A stretch of 64,000 nt of DNA from Lyngbya confervoides BDU141951 (GTDB lineage Bacteria > Cyanobacteriota > Cyanobacteriia > Thermosynechococcales > Thermosynechococcaceae), in assembly GCF_000817775.3 (NCBI RefSeq), contig NZ_JTHE03000106.1:62565-126564 (forward strand). The letters are read 5' to 3'. The translations under genes and the position numbers were made by a program. The notes below the pieces were generated by a model, which did not search any database, had not been told where the DNA came from, and worked only from the letters and a program-made list of their open reading frames with translations. Shown piece by piece: positions 17,132 through 26,303 of the stretch; position 1 is the stretch's first letter; each line of letters starts with the position of its first letter.

Positions 17132-18775
17132 ATGGATCCCCAACCGCTGGAACTCCAACGCCTCAACGCCTTACTCAGTGAAAAGCTGCGTAAGCTAGAG
17201 CAAGCCGAAGCTGCCCTGCGAGAAAGTCAGGAACGCTATACCCTCGCGGTTCAGGGTTCCCAGGACGGCATCTGGGATTGGAATGTTCTCACCAATGAGG
17301 TCTACTACTCTCCCCGATGCAAGGCCATCCTGGGCTACCAGGATCACGAGCTGGACACCCAGTTCAGCGTCTTTGAGTCACGACTGCACCCAGCGGATCG
17401 CGATCGCATTTTAGCGGCCCTGACGGCCCATCTGGAACAGGGGGTTCCCTATGCCGTGGAATATCGCCTGCGGGCCAAGGGGGGAGACTATCGCTGGATT
17501 TACGCCCGTGGCCAGGCCATTTGGGATGCCCAAGGGCAGCCCACGCGCATGGCCGGGTCCATCAGCGATATTACGGAGCGAAAGCAGGTGGAGGAGGCCC
17601 TGCGGGCCAGCGAAGCCCGCTGGCAATTTGCCCTGGAAGGGGCTGGCGAGGGGGTGTGGGATTGGAATCTGCAAACCCAGGAGGTGTTTTTTTCACACCA
17701 GTGGAAAGCCATGCTCGGCTATGGAGACCCAGAGATTGGCCCCCATCGATGGGAATGGGAGAAGCGGATACATCCGGCGGACCGAGAACAGTGCCATGCG
17801 GCCCTCAATCGCCATCTCCAGGGGGAGAGCGCCCTCTATCAGAACGAACACCGCGTCCGCTGTAAGGACGGATCCTACAAATGGATTTTAAACCGGGGTC
17901 AGGTGGTGGAACGCGATGACCAGGGGCGGCCACTGCGGATGATTGGAACCCACACAGACATTACGGAGCGCCATGAGGCGGAGGAGGCCCTACGCCAGGT
18001 CAATGAACAGCTAGAATCCAAGGTGCGAGAACGCACCCGCGCCCTGGAGGAACGCGCCCAAGACCTGGAGCGTTCCAACGCCGAGTTGGAGCAGTTTGCC
18101 TACGTGGCCTCCCATGATTTGCAAGAGCCCCTGCGCACGATTAGCAGCTTTACCGAACTGCTCGCCCTGGAATATCGCGATCGCCTGGGATCCGAGGCCA
18201 ATGAATACATTGAGTTCATCGTCGATGGCGCGGCCCGGATGCAGCAGCTCATTAAGGATCTGCTCACCTATTCCCAGGTGGGAAGGCGGGGCAAGGCCTT
18301 CCAGTCCATATCCTGCACTACGGTGCTGCAGTCGGTCCTGGAAAGTCTGTCCCTGGCGATCGCCGAAGGTGAAGCCCAGGTGAGCTATGACCCCTTACCC
18401 GTGGTCCAAGCCGACCCGTCCCAACTCTATCAACTATTTCAAAACCTGATTGGCAACGCCTTGAAATTTCGGGGACAGCCGCCGCCGCAAATTCACATCG
18501 GCGTTCAGCGCTACCCGAGTGAATGGCAGTTCTATGTGCGCGATAATGGAATTGGTATTAGCCCAGAATATTTCGATCAGATTTTTGTGATTTTTCAACG
18601 ACTGCACCGTCGGCAAACCTACGAAGGAACCGGGATTGGTCTAGCCATTTGTCGTAAAATTGTTCAGCGTCACGGGGGGCGCATCTGGGTTGACTCCACC
18701 CCAGATCAAGGGGCATGCTTTTATTTCACCCTGCCGGTGGATCCCTCGGTTTACACGCCGCAGCCCGCCTCTTAA
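17132..18775 (+). CDS. PAS-PAS sensor histidine kinase
   Basis: Two PAS/PAC modules (each with a DGIWDWN- or EGVWDWN-type start and a DITER end) precede a short coiled coil and a HisKA domain with SHDLQEPL (phospho-His in the SHD), then HATPase with DNGIGIS and GTGIGLA. The HisKA type is that of cyanobacterial phytochrome-like kinases, but no GAF or PHY domain is present. No membrane segment, so it is cytosolic. An in-frame ATG at 17084 overlaps the mrdA stop and would add 16 low-complexity residues; I prefer 17132. It is followed at once by an Rcp1-like regulator, its likely partner. Confidence 0.88.
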   Translation: MDPQPLELQRLNALLSEKLRKLEQAEAALRESQERYTLAVQGSQDGIWDWNVLTNEVYYSPRCKAILGYQDHELDTQFSVFESRLHPADRDRILAALTAHLEQGVPYAVEYRLRAKGGDYRWIYARGQAIWDAQGQPTRMAGSISDITERKQVEEALRASEARWQFALEGAGEGVWDWNLQTQEVFFSHQWKAMLGYGDPEIGPHRWEWEKRIHPADREQCHAALNRHLQGESALYQNEHRVRCKDGSYKWILNRGQVVERDDQGRPLRMIGTHTDITERHEAEEALRQVNEQLESKVRERTRALEERAQDLERSNAELEQFAYVASHDLQEPLRTISSFTELLALEYRDRLGSEANEYIEFIVDGAARMQQLIKDLLTYSQVGRRGKAFQSISCTTVLQSVLESLSLAIAEGEAQVSYDPLPVVQADPSQLYQLFQNLIGNALKFRGQPPPQIHIGVQRYPSEWQFYVRDNGIGISPEYFDQIFVIFQRLHRRQTYEGTGIGLAICRKIVQRHGGRIWVDSTPDQGACFYFTLPVDPSVYTPQPAS

Positions 18776-18784
18776 AACATCAGC

Positions 18785-19231
18785 ATGGATATCCAAGCTT
18801 CTAGACCCGTCGATATTTTGCTTGTGGAGGACTCTCCCAGCGACGCCAAGCTAACCGCCAAAACCTTCGAGCGGGCAAAGGTCCTGAACCACCTGCACAT
18901 TGTTGAAGATGGGGTAGAGGCCATGCAGTTTCTGCGCCGTTTGGGTCCCTATGCCCAGGCCCCTCGCCCAGATCTAATTTTGCTAGATCTCAATTTGCCT
19001 AAAAAAGATGGCCGTAAGGTACTCGCTGAAATTAAACAGGATGCAGATTTTGCCTCCATTCCCGTGGTCATTTTAACCACCTCCGCCGCAGAAGAGGACA
19101 TTTTGAAAAGCTATGCCCTACGCGCCAACTGCTATATCACCAAGCCGGTCACCCTTCGGCAATTTACGAGCGTGGTGCAGTCCATTGAAGAGTTCTGGCT
19201 CACCATTGTGCAGTTGCCCACCCCCATTTAA
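18785..19231 (+). CDS. Rcp1-type response regulator
   Basis: 148 residues, a stand-alone receiver domain with acidic pair ED (VEDSPSD), phospho-Asp in LLDLNLPKKDG, T in LTTS and K in ITKPVT. The RxLGPYAQAPRPDLILLDLNLP form is that of Rcp1 regulators paired with cyanobacterial phytochrome kinases. Nine bases separate it from the PAS-PAS kinase stop, so it is very probably that kinase's partner. No output domain. Confidence 0.9.
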   Translation: MDIQASRPVDILLVEDSPSDAKLTAKTFERAKVLNHLHIVEDGVEAMQFLRRLGPYAQAPRPDLILLDLNLPKKDGRKVLAEIKQDADFASIPVVILTTSAAEEDILKSYALRANCYITKPVTLRQFTSVVQSIEEFWLTIVQLPTPI

Positions 19232-19327
19232 TCGGCAGTGGAGTTGCCCGCCACCCTCAAACCCGATTAACCTGAAGACGAAACCGTCAACGTTGTCTTC
19301 TAATGTCCTTGGGTTGTTGCAATCACG

Positions 19328-20437
19328 ATGAGTCATGACGCGCTCCAGCTCCTTCTGGTGGAAGATAATCGGGCAGATGCCTATCTGCTGCGGAAGTTGC
19401 TGGTGCAGGAGACGCAGATACAGCTCACCCACTGCGAGGATTTACGCGCTGCCCTTCACAGCCTCGATCAGCATTGCTTTGACGCTATTTTGCTGGATTT
19501 ATCGCTCCCCGACAGCTCAGGCCTAGAGACGGTGAAGGCGATTCAACAGGCGAATCCCGAAACGCCGATCTTGGTCCTCACCGGATTAGATGATGAGGCC
19601 GTGGCGATCGCGGCCCTGCGCGAGGGCGCCCAGGACTACCTACCGAAGGGAGAACTCCAGCGCAGCTGGCTGATTCGAGCCATTCATTACGCCATCGAGC
19701 GTCAGCAGAACCTAGATCAACTGCAGCATCTGAACCAGGAACTGGTGCGCTCGAATCAGGAACTGGAGCAGTTTGCCTACGTGGTCTCCCACGACTTGCA
19801 GCAGCCGCTACAGGTCGTCTTAGGATTTGCCGGCATTATTGACGCCCTCTATGGCGATCGCCCCGATGAACCGATTCATCAATACGTGGGCGACATTATC
19901 AATGCCAGCAAGCACATGTCGCGTCTGATTCGGGATTTACTCCACTATTCACGAATTAACAGCGCGCCCAAGCCCGTGGAATGTGTAGACTGTGAAGCCG
20001 TACTAGATCAGGTGCTCCTGGATCTCCAGCCCGCCATCCACCGTACCCAAGCCACCATCACCACAGATCCCCTACCCACGATCTATGGCAATGAAACCCA
20101 GCTCGGACAGCTGTTTCAAAATCTATTGAGCAACGCCATTAAATATCAACCCGCCGGTCAAAGGCCCCGTATCCATATCTCCGCTGTGCAAAAACAGGGC
20201 GAGTGGATCTTTGGGGTCCAGGATAACGGCATTGGCATTGCCGCAGCAGACGCTCACAGTATTTTTCAAATCTTTCATCGCCTCCACACGCGTGAGGAAT
20301 ATCCGGGAACCGGCATTGGGTTGGCCACCTGCAAAAAAATTGTCGATCGTCACCAGGGACAGATTTGGGTCGAATCCGAGCCGCACCAGGGCACTACCTT
20401 TTTCTTCACCCTTCCCCAGATACCTATCCAGGGCTAA
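19328..20437 (+). CDS. REC-HisKA-HATPase histidine kinase
   Basis: 369 residues. An N-terminal receiver (LVEDNRADA, LLDLSLPDSSG, KGE in place of KP) is joined to the same SHDLQQPL-type HisKA and HATPase (DNGIGIA, GTGIGLA) seen in the upstream kinase. No sensor domain, so its input is probably phosphotransfer or binding through the receiver. Together with the two preceding genes it could form a relay: PAS kinase, Rcp1-like regulator, receiver-controlled kinase. The relay order is inference. Confidence 0.88.
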   Translation: MSHDALQLLLVEDNRADAYLLRKLLVQETQIQLTHCEDLRAALHSLDQHCFDAILLDLSLPDSSGLETVKAIQQANPETPILVLTGLDDEAVAIAALREGAQDYLPKGELQRSWLIRAIHYAIERQQNLDQLQHLNQELVRSNQELEQFAYVVSHDLQQPLQVVLGFAGIIDALYGDRPDEPIHQYVGDIINASKHMSRLIRDLLHYSRINSAPKPVECVDCEAVLDQVLLDLQPAIHRTQATITTDPLPTIYGNETQLGQLFQNLLSNAIKYQPAGQRPRIHISAVQKQGEWIFGVQDNGIGIAAADAHSIFQIFHRLHTREEYPGTGIGLATCKKIVDRHQGQIWVESEPHQGTTFFFTLPQIPIQG

Positions 20438-20583
20438 GATTGGCGCATGTCCAGTCCCTCTGGAACCCAGACAATCAGCCTTGAGGATCGCGCTTAGAAA
20501 CCGTCCAGATCGCCAACCCGGATCAGAGCGGCGGCGGAAACACGTTAAAATACGCCCGTCTGACGCAACCGAGGACTGTTTCT

Positions 20584-21840
20584 ATGAAATACGTGCTGAG
20601 TTCCACCCTGCTTTTGACCCTGCTGCTGTCAGGCTGTGGCGGCGGTAGCTCAGAGAGCGGCAACACCGTCACGATCTTGGGGGTGGTGGTGGGAGAGCAG
20701 CAGCAGAAGCTAGAACAAGCCCTGGCCCCCTTTGAGGAAAAAACAGGCATCGATGTCGTGTACGAGGGAACCGACGCCTTTGCGACCCTGTTGCCCGTCC
20801 GGGTCGAGTCGGGAGATGCCCCCGATGTGGCCATGTTTCCCCAGCCTGGGCTGATGGCGGGCTTTGCCAAGGAGGGAAAACTGGTGCCCATCACCTCCTT
20901 TTTAGAGCCTCAAACGCTGCAGGAGGCCTACCCCCAAACCTGGCTGGATTTAGGGACCGTGGAGGATACACTCTACGGCATCTGGTACCGCGCCTCCGTC
21001 AAGAGCCTGGTTTGGTACCGTCCGGATGTGTTTGAGGCTCAGGGATACCAGACTCCGAAGACTTGGTCAGAGCTGATGGCACTCAGCGATCAAATGGTGG
21101 CCGACGGGGGAACGCCCTGGTGTCTGGGCCTGGAGAGCGGGAGCGCCACTGGCTGGCCGGGAACGGATTGGGTTGAGGATATTATGCTGCGCACCGCAGG
21201 TCCAGAGGTCTACGACCAGTGGACCTCCCATCAGATTCCCTTTAACGATAGTCGCGTCAAAACCGCCTTTGAAACCTTTGGCCAAGTAGCGCTTAATCCG
21301 CAGTATGTGGTGGGGGGCAACGTGGGCGCCATTAGTACGCCCTTTGGGGATGCGCCGCGGGGGTTATTTGACAATCCGCCTCGCTGCTATCTACACCGTC
21401 AAGCCAATTTCATCGCTAGCTTTTTTCCCGAAACGGTGGATCTAAATCAAGATGTTGATGTCTTTGTCCTGCCGGAGATTAACCCGCAATTTGGGGCTCC
21501 GGTCCTGGTGGCCGGGGATGTGTTTGGCATGTTTAACGATACACCGCAGGCGCGGGCGCTGATGGAATATCTAGCATCACCGGAACCCCACGAAATTTGG
21601 GCCGAGCTTGGGGGATTTCTCTCGCCCCATCAACAGGTGGGACTGGAGGTGTATCCCAATGCAGTGACGCGGAAGCAGGCCGAAATTCTCACCTCTGCCG
21701 AGACCATTCGCTTTGACGGATCTGACCTGATGCCAGGGGCTGTGGGGACAGGCACCTTTTGGTCCGGGATTGTGGATTACGTCTCGGGACAATCGGTGAA
21801 TGAGGTGCTGGAGAGTATTGAGGCTAGCTGGCCTCAGTGA
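20584..21840 (+). CDS. ggtB: ABC transporter sugar-binding lipoprotein (GgtB-like)
   Basis: 418 residues. Lipoprotein signal with lipobox LLSGC (Cys19) then Gly/Ser linker. The mature part is a family 1 (MalE-like) extracellular solute-binding protein. First gene of a four-gene ABC operon with two permeases and an ATPase, the arrangement of the cyanobacterial Ggt system that recovers glucosylglycerol and also takes up sucrose or trehalose. Substrate is inferred from context and family; an alpha-glucoside is the safe statement. Confidence 0.85.
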   Translation: MKYVLSSTLLLTLLLSGCGGGSSESGNTVTILGVVVGEQQQKLEQALAPFEEKTGIDVVYEGTDAFATLLPVRVESGDAPDVAMFPQPGLMAGFAKEGKLVPITSFLEPQTLQEAYPQTWLDLGTVEDTLYGIWYRASVKSLVWYRPDVFEAQGYQTPKTWSELMALSDQMVADGGTPWCLGLESGSATGWPGTDWVEDIMLRTAGPEVYDQWTSHQIPFNDSRVKTAFETFGQVALNPQYVVGGNVGAISTPFGDAPRGLFDNPPRCYLHRQANFIASFFPETVDLNQDVDVFVLPEINPQFGAPVLVAGDVFGMFNDTPQARALMEYLASPEPHEIWAELGGFLSPHQQVGLEVYPNAVTRKQAEILTSAETIRFDGSDLMPGAVGTGTFWSGIVDYVSGQSVNEVLESIEASWPQ

Positions 21841-21860
21841 GGTGTGGGGAAGGCCGACCT

Positions 21861-22007
21861 GGGTGAAGCTTGCCCAGATAAAGCTTGCCTGGGTGAAGCT
21901 TGCCTAGGTAGAGTCTGACCAGGAGAAGCTTGCCTGAGTGTAGCCTGGCCAGAGGAAGTTGAGCTCAGGGAAACCGGGCTCAGGGAAACCGGGCTCAGGG
22001 AAGCCAG
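21861..22007 (+). repeat. Degenerate tandem repeats in the ggtB-ggtC spacer
   Basis: About six imperfect copies of a 15-17 bp unit around GAAGCTTGCCTGGGT (21861-21960) are followed by three copies of a 15-bp unit (GCTCAGGGAAACCGG at 21963-21977 and 21978-21992; a variant at 21993-22007). It fills most of the spacer inside an otherwise tightly packed operon. Confidence 0.8.
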
Positions 22008-22075
22008 ACTCGCAGTCAAGCGGAGCCACCTCAGGTTGAGTGTGTATTGAGGAGCGAATTGAGGAGCGAAGAACA

Positions 22076-23056
22076 ATGACGGAGAACCTCTTGCGTATCT
22101 TGAATGCCCTTCTGGCGATTCTAATTGGGTCCGGGGGGGTCGTGGCGCTTTTCTATGGCCTAAATTTGCTGGTGGAGCGGTTTCCCAAGCCCTGGCGTCA
22201 GCGATTGTTGCCCTGGGTCTATATGGGGCCAGCGGTGTTATTACTCACGGCTTACCTGGTGCTTCCGACCCTGCGCACTCTCTATATCAGCTTTTTTGAT
22301 CGCCGCTCCCTAGATTTTGTGGGGGTCAAGAACTATATCTTTGCCTTCACCAATGAGGATATGCTCATTGCCTTTCGCAATAATCTGCTGTGGCTGGTGC
22401 TGGTGACGGGCCTGAGCGTGAGCCTGGGGCTGGTGATTGCGGTGCTGGTGGATCGGGTTCGCTACGAGGCGGTGGCAAAATCGCTCATCTTTTTGCCCAT
22501 GGCCATTTCCTTCGTGGGCGCGAGCGTCATCTGGCGCTTTGTCTATGCCTTTCAGCCCTCGGGCTATGAACAAATTGGCTTGCTGAACGCCCTGGTGACT
22601 GGATTTGGAGCAGATCCAGTGGGATGGCTGGTGGATCGCACCTTCAATAACTTGGCCCTGATTGCGATCATGATTTGGCTCTACACGGGGTTTTGCATGG
22701 TGCTGCTCTCCTCCGCGGTAAAGGGGGTGCCCAAGGATGTCATTGAAGCGGCCCGCATGGATGGGGCCAATGAACTCCAGATTTTTTGGCGGGTGATGAT
22801 TCCGATCATTCGCCCCACCCTGACGGTGGTGACCACCACCATGGTGGTCTTTGTGCTCAAGGTGTTTGATATTGTGTTTGTGATGACTGGCGGCAAACTG
22901 GACACCGATGTAATTGCCAGCCGCATGATTAAGGAAATGTTTACCTATCGAGACTTTGGGCGGGGTAGCGCGATCGCCACCATTTTACTTCTAGCCGTCA
23001 TTCCGGTCATGGTGACCAATATTCGTCGTTTTCGCCAGCAGGAGTTGAACCGATGA
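22076..23056 (+). CDS. ggtC: ABC sugar transporter permease (GgtC/MalF-like)
   Basis: 326 residues with six main hydrophobic segments plus an N-terminal one. The permease EAA loop is read as EAARMDGANELQIFW, which contacts the ATPase. ATG 22076 has GAGGAG about ten bases upstream; a GTG at 22040 in the same frame is less likely. The stop overlaps the start of ggtD (ATGA type), indicating coupled translation. Confidence 0.88.
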   Translation: MTENLLRILNALLAILIGSGGVVALFYGLNLLVERFPKPWRQRLLPWVYMGPAVLLLTAYLVLPTLRTLYISFFDRRSLDFVGVKNYIFAFTNEDMLIAFRNNLLWLVLVTGLSVSLGLVIAVLVDRVRYEAVAKSLIFLPMAISFVGASVIWRFVYAFQPSGYEQIGLLNALVTGFGADPVGWLVDRTFNNLALIAIMIWLYTGFCMVLLSSAVKGVPKDVIEAARMDGANELQIFWRVMIPIIRPTLTVVTTTMVVFVLKVFDIVFVMTGGKLDTDVIASRMIKEMFTYRDFGRGSAIATILLLAVIPVMVTNIRRFRQQELNR

Positions 23057-23943
23057 CCTCACCTCAGCGCTCGTTTCCCCGCCAGCAGTCGTCCTTGGAA
23101 AAATTTCTGGCCCGGGCGCCGGTTCACCTGGCGGTGGTCACCCTGGCCCTGCTGTGGAGTCTGCCCACCCTGGGCCTGTTGATTAGCTCCTTTCGGCGGC
23201 GCGATGATTTGCTAGAGAGCGGCTGGTGGACCGTTTTTCAGCCCCCCTGGGACCTGAGCCAGTTTCATCTGGGCAACTATGGGGACGTGATCACCAGCCA
23301 GGGGATGGGGCAGGCCTTTCTCAATAGTCTGGTCATCTCCATTCCGGCCACGGTGATTCCCATCTCAATTGCCACCTTTGCGGCCTACGCCCTGGCCTGG
23401 ATGGAGTTTCCCGGACGCCAGGCGCTGTTTGCGGCGATTGTGGGGCTGCTGGTGGTGCCGCTGCAAATGACCCTGATCCCGATCCTGCGCACTTACAACG
23501 CGTTGGATCTAGCGGGCACCTTTGTGGCCGTGTGGCTGGCCCATGCCGCCTATGGTTTGCCCCTTGGAATTTATCTGTTGCGCAATTATATTGCCGCGCT
23601 ACCGCGCGATCTAATTGAGGCGGCAGCAGTAGATGGTGCCTCCCACCTAAAAATCTTCACCCGACTGGTGGTGCCGCTCTCGATGCCAGCGATCGCCTCC
23701 TTTGCCGTATTTCAGTTTTTGTGGGTCTGGAACGATCTGCTGGTGGCGCTGGTTTACCTGGGGGGGAATCAGTCGGTGGCACCTGTAACCCTGGTGCTGC
23801 GTAATCTTGTGGGCGATCGCGGCCAAGACTGGCATCTGTTGACAGCCGGGGCCTTTATTTCCATGATCGTGCCTCTATTTGTCTTTTTTGCCCTGCAACG
23901 CTATTTTGTGCGCGGGCTGCTTGCCGGATCAGTGAAGGGATAA
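23053..23943 (+). CDS. ggtD: ABC sugar transporter permease (GgtD/MalG-like)
   Basis: 296 residues, six hydrophobic segments, EAA loop EAAAVDGASHLKIF. It is the second membrane subunit of the alpha-glucoside importer, overlapping ggtC by 4 bp and separated from ggtA by 3 bp. Length and loop are typical of MalG/AglG-type permeases. Confidence 0.9.
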   Translation: MTSPQRSFPRQQSSLEKFLARAPVHLAVVTLALLWSLPTLGLLISSFRRRDDLLESGWWTVFQPPWDLSQFHLGNYGDVITSQGMGQAFLNSLVISIPATVIPISIATFAAYALAWMEFPGRQALFAAIVGLLVVPLQMTLIPILRTYNALDLAGTFVAVWLAHAAYGLPLGIYLLRNYIAALPRDLIEAAAVDGASHLKIFTRLVVPLSMPAIASFAVFQFLWVWNDLLVALVYLGGNQSVAPVTLVLRNLVGDRGQDWHLLTAGAFISMIVPLFVFFALQRYFVRGLLAGSVKG

Positions 23944-23946
23944 GCC

Positions 23947-25050
23947 ATGGCTAAGGTTGTATTTGAACAGGTTTCTAAGCGCTATGAAAACGGCTTTGTG
24001 GCGGTCAACCATTTGAATTTAGACATTGACGATCGGGAGTTTCTGGTGCTGGTGGGGCCTTCCGGCTGCGGGAAAACCACGACCCTGCGCATGCTGGCAG
24101 GGCTGGAAGACATCAGCGCAGGGAACATCTTAATTGGCAATACCCGCGTCAATGACGTTTCCCCCAAGGATCGAGACATTGCCATGGTGTTTCAGTCCTA
24201 CGCCCTCTATCCGCACATGACGGTGTTTGAGAATATGGCCTTTAGTCTAGATCTCAAGGGCATTCCCAAGGCCGAAATCCGGCAGCGGGTTCAGGCGGCG
24301 GCGCAGCAGTTGGGCATTGAGGCCCTGCTCGATCGCAAGCCGCGACAGCTTTCGGGAGGGCAGCGGCAGCGCGTGGCCGTGGGTCGGGCAATTGTCCGCA
24401 ATCCAGCCGTATTTTTAATGGATGAACCGCTGTCCAACCTGGATGCCAAGCTGAGGGTGCAAGCCCGCGCTGAATTGAGCAAACTCCACCAGAGTTTAGG
24501 AACCACCTTCGTCTATGTGACCCACGATCAGGTGGAGGCCATGACCATGGGCACGCGCATTGCCGTGATGAACCAGGGGGTTCTGCAGCAGGTGGACCGG
24601 CCAGAACGGGTGTACGAAGCACCCCAAAATGTTTTTGTGGCTGGATTTTTAGGCAGTCCCTCCATGAACTTCCTGAACGCAACCCTGCAAGAGGAGAACG
24701 CCGCTTTGGTAATTAAAACAGCCGGTCTCACCCTGCCCATTCCTGAGTCGCTGCAGGGGCGCTACCGGGCCGCCCCCAATCCGGCAGTCATTTTTGGGAT
24801 TCGCCCTGAGAGCATCTACCATCCGGCCTATCTCCCCCCTGGAATTGAGCCGTTTGCCGTTGGCGCCACCGTTGGCGTGGTCGAGCCTATGGGCCATGAG
24901 CGCATTGTTTACTTCACCCTGGCCGATGGCCAGGAACTGGTGGCTAGAATTGACCCCAGGGCGCAGATTTCTTCCGGTGAACGGCTGGATCTTCTCTTTG
25001 ACCTAAAGCGATTTCATTTGTTCGAGCGCGACTCTGAGCAGGTCCTGTAG
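23947..25050 (+). CDS. ggtA: ABC sugar transporter ATPase (GgtA/MalK-like)
   Basis: 367 residues. Walker A GPSGCGKTT, Q-loop, signature LSGGQRQRVA, Walker B VFLMDEPLSNLDAK and switch His in VTHDQ are all present, followed by a MalK/UgpC-type C-terminal OB regulatory domain. It energises the GgtCD permease. In Synechocystis ggtA is separate from ggtBCD; here all four genes are together. Confidence 0.92.
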   Translation: MAKVVFEQVSKRYENGFVAVNHLNLDIDDREFLVLVGPSGCGKTTTLRMLAGLEDISAGNILIGNTRVNDVSPKDRDIAMVFQSYALYPHMTVFENMAFSLDLKGIPKAEIRQRVQAAAQQLGIEALLDRKPRQLSGGQRQRVAVGRAIVRNPAVFLMDEPLSNLDAKLRVQARAELSKLHQSLGTTFVYVTHDQVEAMTMGTRIAVMNQGVLQQVDRPERVYEAPQNVFVAGFLGSPSMNFLNATLQEENAALVIKTAGLTLPIPESLQGRYRAAPNPAVIFGIRPESIYHPAYLPPGIEPFAVGATVGVVEPMGHERIVYFTLADGQELVARIDPRAQISSGERLDLLFDLKRFHLFERDSEQVL

Positions 25051-25053
25051 CTG

Positions 25054-25087
25054 TGGTTGTTCAGGGACGGGAGCAACCATAACTTTT
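25054..25087 (+). terminator. Probable terminator of the ggt operon
   Basis: TGGTTGTTC (25054-25062) pairs with GAGCAACCA (25071-25079) with one wobble; loop of 8 nt, followed by TAACTTTT. It begins 3 bp after the ggtA stop. Confidence 0.55.
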
Positions 25088-25312
25088 GGGGGCAGGGCTA
25101 AATATTACAATACTTTAAACGTTAAACATTGATGCTTAATGTCCCGCAGCTTGTGCTAAGTTGCAGTAAGCTTGTCTATCCTACGAGAACTGCAGACGGA
25201 ATCGACCGAGAGTCGTGACGGCTGGCTCCTATTGTGACGACGGGGCGGTTTGGTCTGTAACAGGACCCACTAAAAAAGGACCCCTGAAGCGTCATATTGA
25301 GGAGGAAACCAG

Positions 25313-26206
25313 ATGCCGACAGTACCACTGGCTACGGTAAGGGGGCAGGTTCATCGGTTTAAAGGAGTCATCGATCGCTTTGGCTCCTTTGATTCCAAGC
25401 AGGGAGCCGTCATGACGGTGTGTGTTCGCAATTTACGGCTCGTCAAGACCAACCGCGATGTGTTTCCTGACCACTGGTGGTTCCGATTTCGGCAGGAATG
25501 GGCGGTACTCAATCTTAAGCCAGGGGATGAGGTGTGCTTCACCGCCAAGGTCAATCGGCAACGAAAGGGCTATCCGTTCCCTCAACCGGCCCCGTCATCA
25601 AACAATCCCAAGCCCCTGCGCACGGAGTTTGGTCCGAGCCATCAAGTGAGAGATCTAACGGTTCTCAAACGCAAGCGGTATCTGGACCCGCCCCGATCCA
25701 CCATCCGTCAGCTCCAGAGCCTGTTAGATCAGGAAAGGACCCTGAAGGATCAGTATATGACGCTGGTTCACGAATTAGATGCCCGCCTGCAGGATCTACA
25801 GCGCAAGCTGGCGGCGGAGATATCCCGTGGGAATGAACACCGGACCACCATTCAGCAGCTAGAGGCGCAGCGACAGGATCTAGAGCAGCAGATCGCGGCG
25901 GCGATCTGCGATCGCCAGCCCCTCACCCGCGATCGCCCCCCCGCTGCCTCCCCCTCCCAGGCGCCGAGGCCAGCGCCTGATTCGGTGCCCCGTTTGCACC
26001 CGGAAACGACACAGGAATTCCCGCAGCTAGGGGGCAATGATCCCCAGACTCTATTGGCAACGGTTCGCCATCTAGAGCAGCGTCTGGAGGCTTCCATCCC
26101 GCGCCAGCGATCGCTATTTTTCATTTCCGTTAGCACCGTGATGGGGTTAGCCCTGGGAGTAGGGCTGGGCGGCACACTGGTTCGTGGCGGCAGCTCAGGT
26201 CGCTAG
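25313..26206 (+). CDS. Uncharacterised protein: beta-rich N-domain, coiled coil, C-terminal membrane anchor
   Basis: 297 residues. Residues 1-110 look like a beta-rich, OB-like module (VRGQVHRF, LKPGDEVCFTAKV, with many Arg/Lys). Residues about 130-195 are a Gln/Glu/Leu coiled coil, a Pro-rich linker follows, and a hydrophobic segment (about 268-290) sits near the C-terminus, so it is probably a tail-anchored protein with the rest in the cytosol. A strong ribosome site (GAGGAGG) precedes ATG 25313. I do not recognise a named family; the OB-like reading is tentative. Confidence 0.75.
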   Translation: MPTVPLATVRGQVHRFKGVIDRFGSFDSKQGAVMTVCVRNLRLVKTNRDVFPDHWWFRFRQEWAVLNLKPGDEVCFTAKVNRQRKGYPFPQPAPSSNNPKPLRTEFGPSHQVRDLTVLKRKRYLDPPRSTIRQLQSLLDQERTLKDQYMTLVHELDARLQDLQRKLAAEISRGNEHRTTIQQLEAQRQDLEQQIAAAICDRQPLTRDRPPAASPSQAPRPAPDSVPRLHPETTQEFPQLGGNDPQTLLATVRHLEQRLEASIPRQRSLFFISVSTVMGLALGVGLGGTLVRGGSSGR

Positions 26207-26303
26207 GGAGTCGCACAACCCAAGGGCATCGCATCTCCACGGGACTAGCGGTTTAGTCTGGCGGATCTGCATAAATCAGGTGCCGGCCTATCCAGTGCCG
26301 CAA

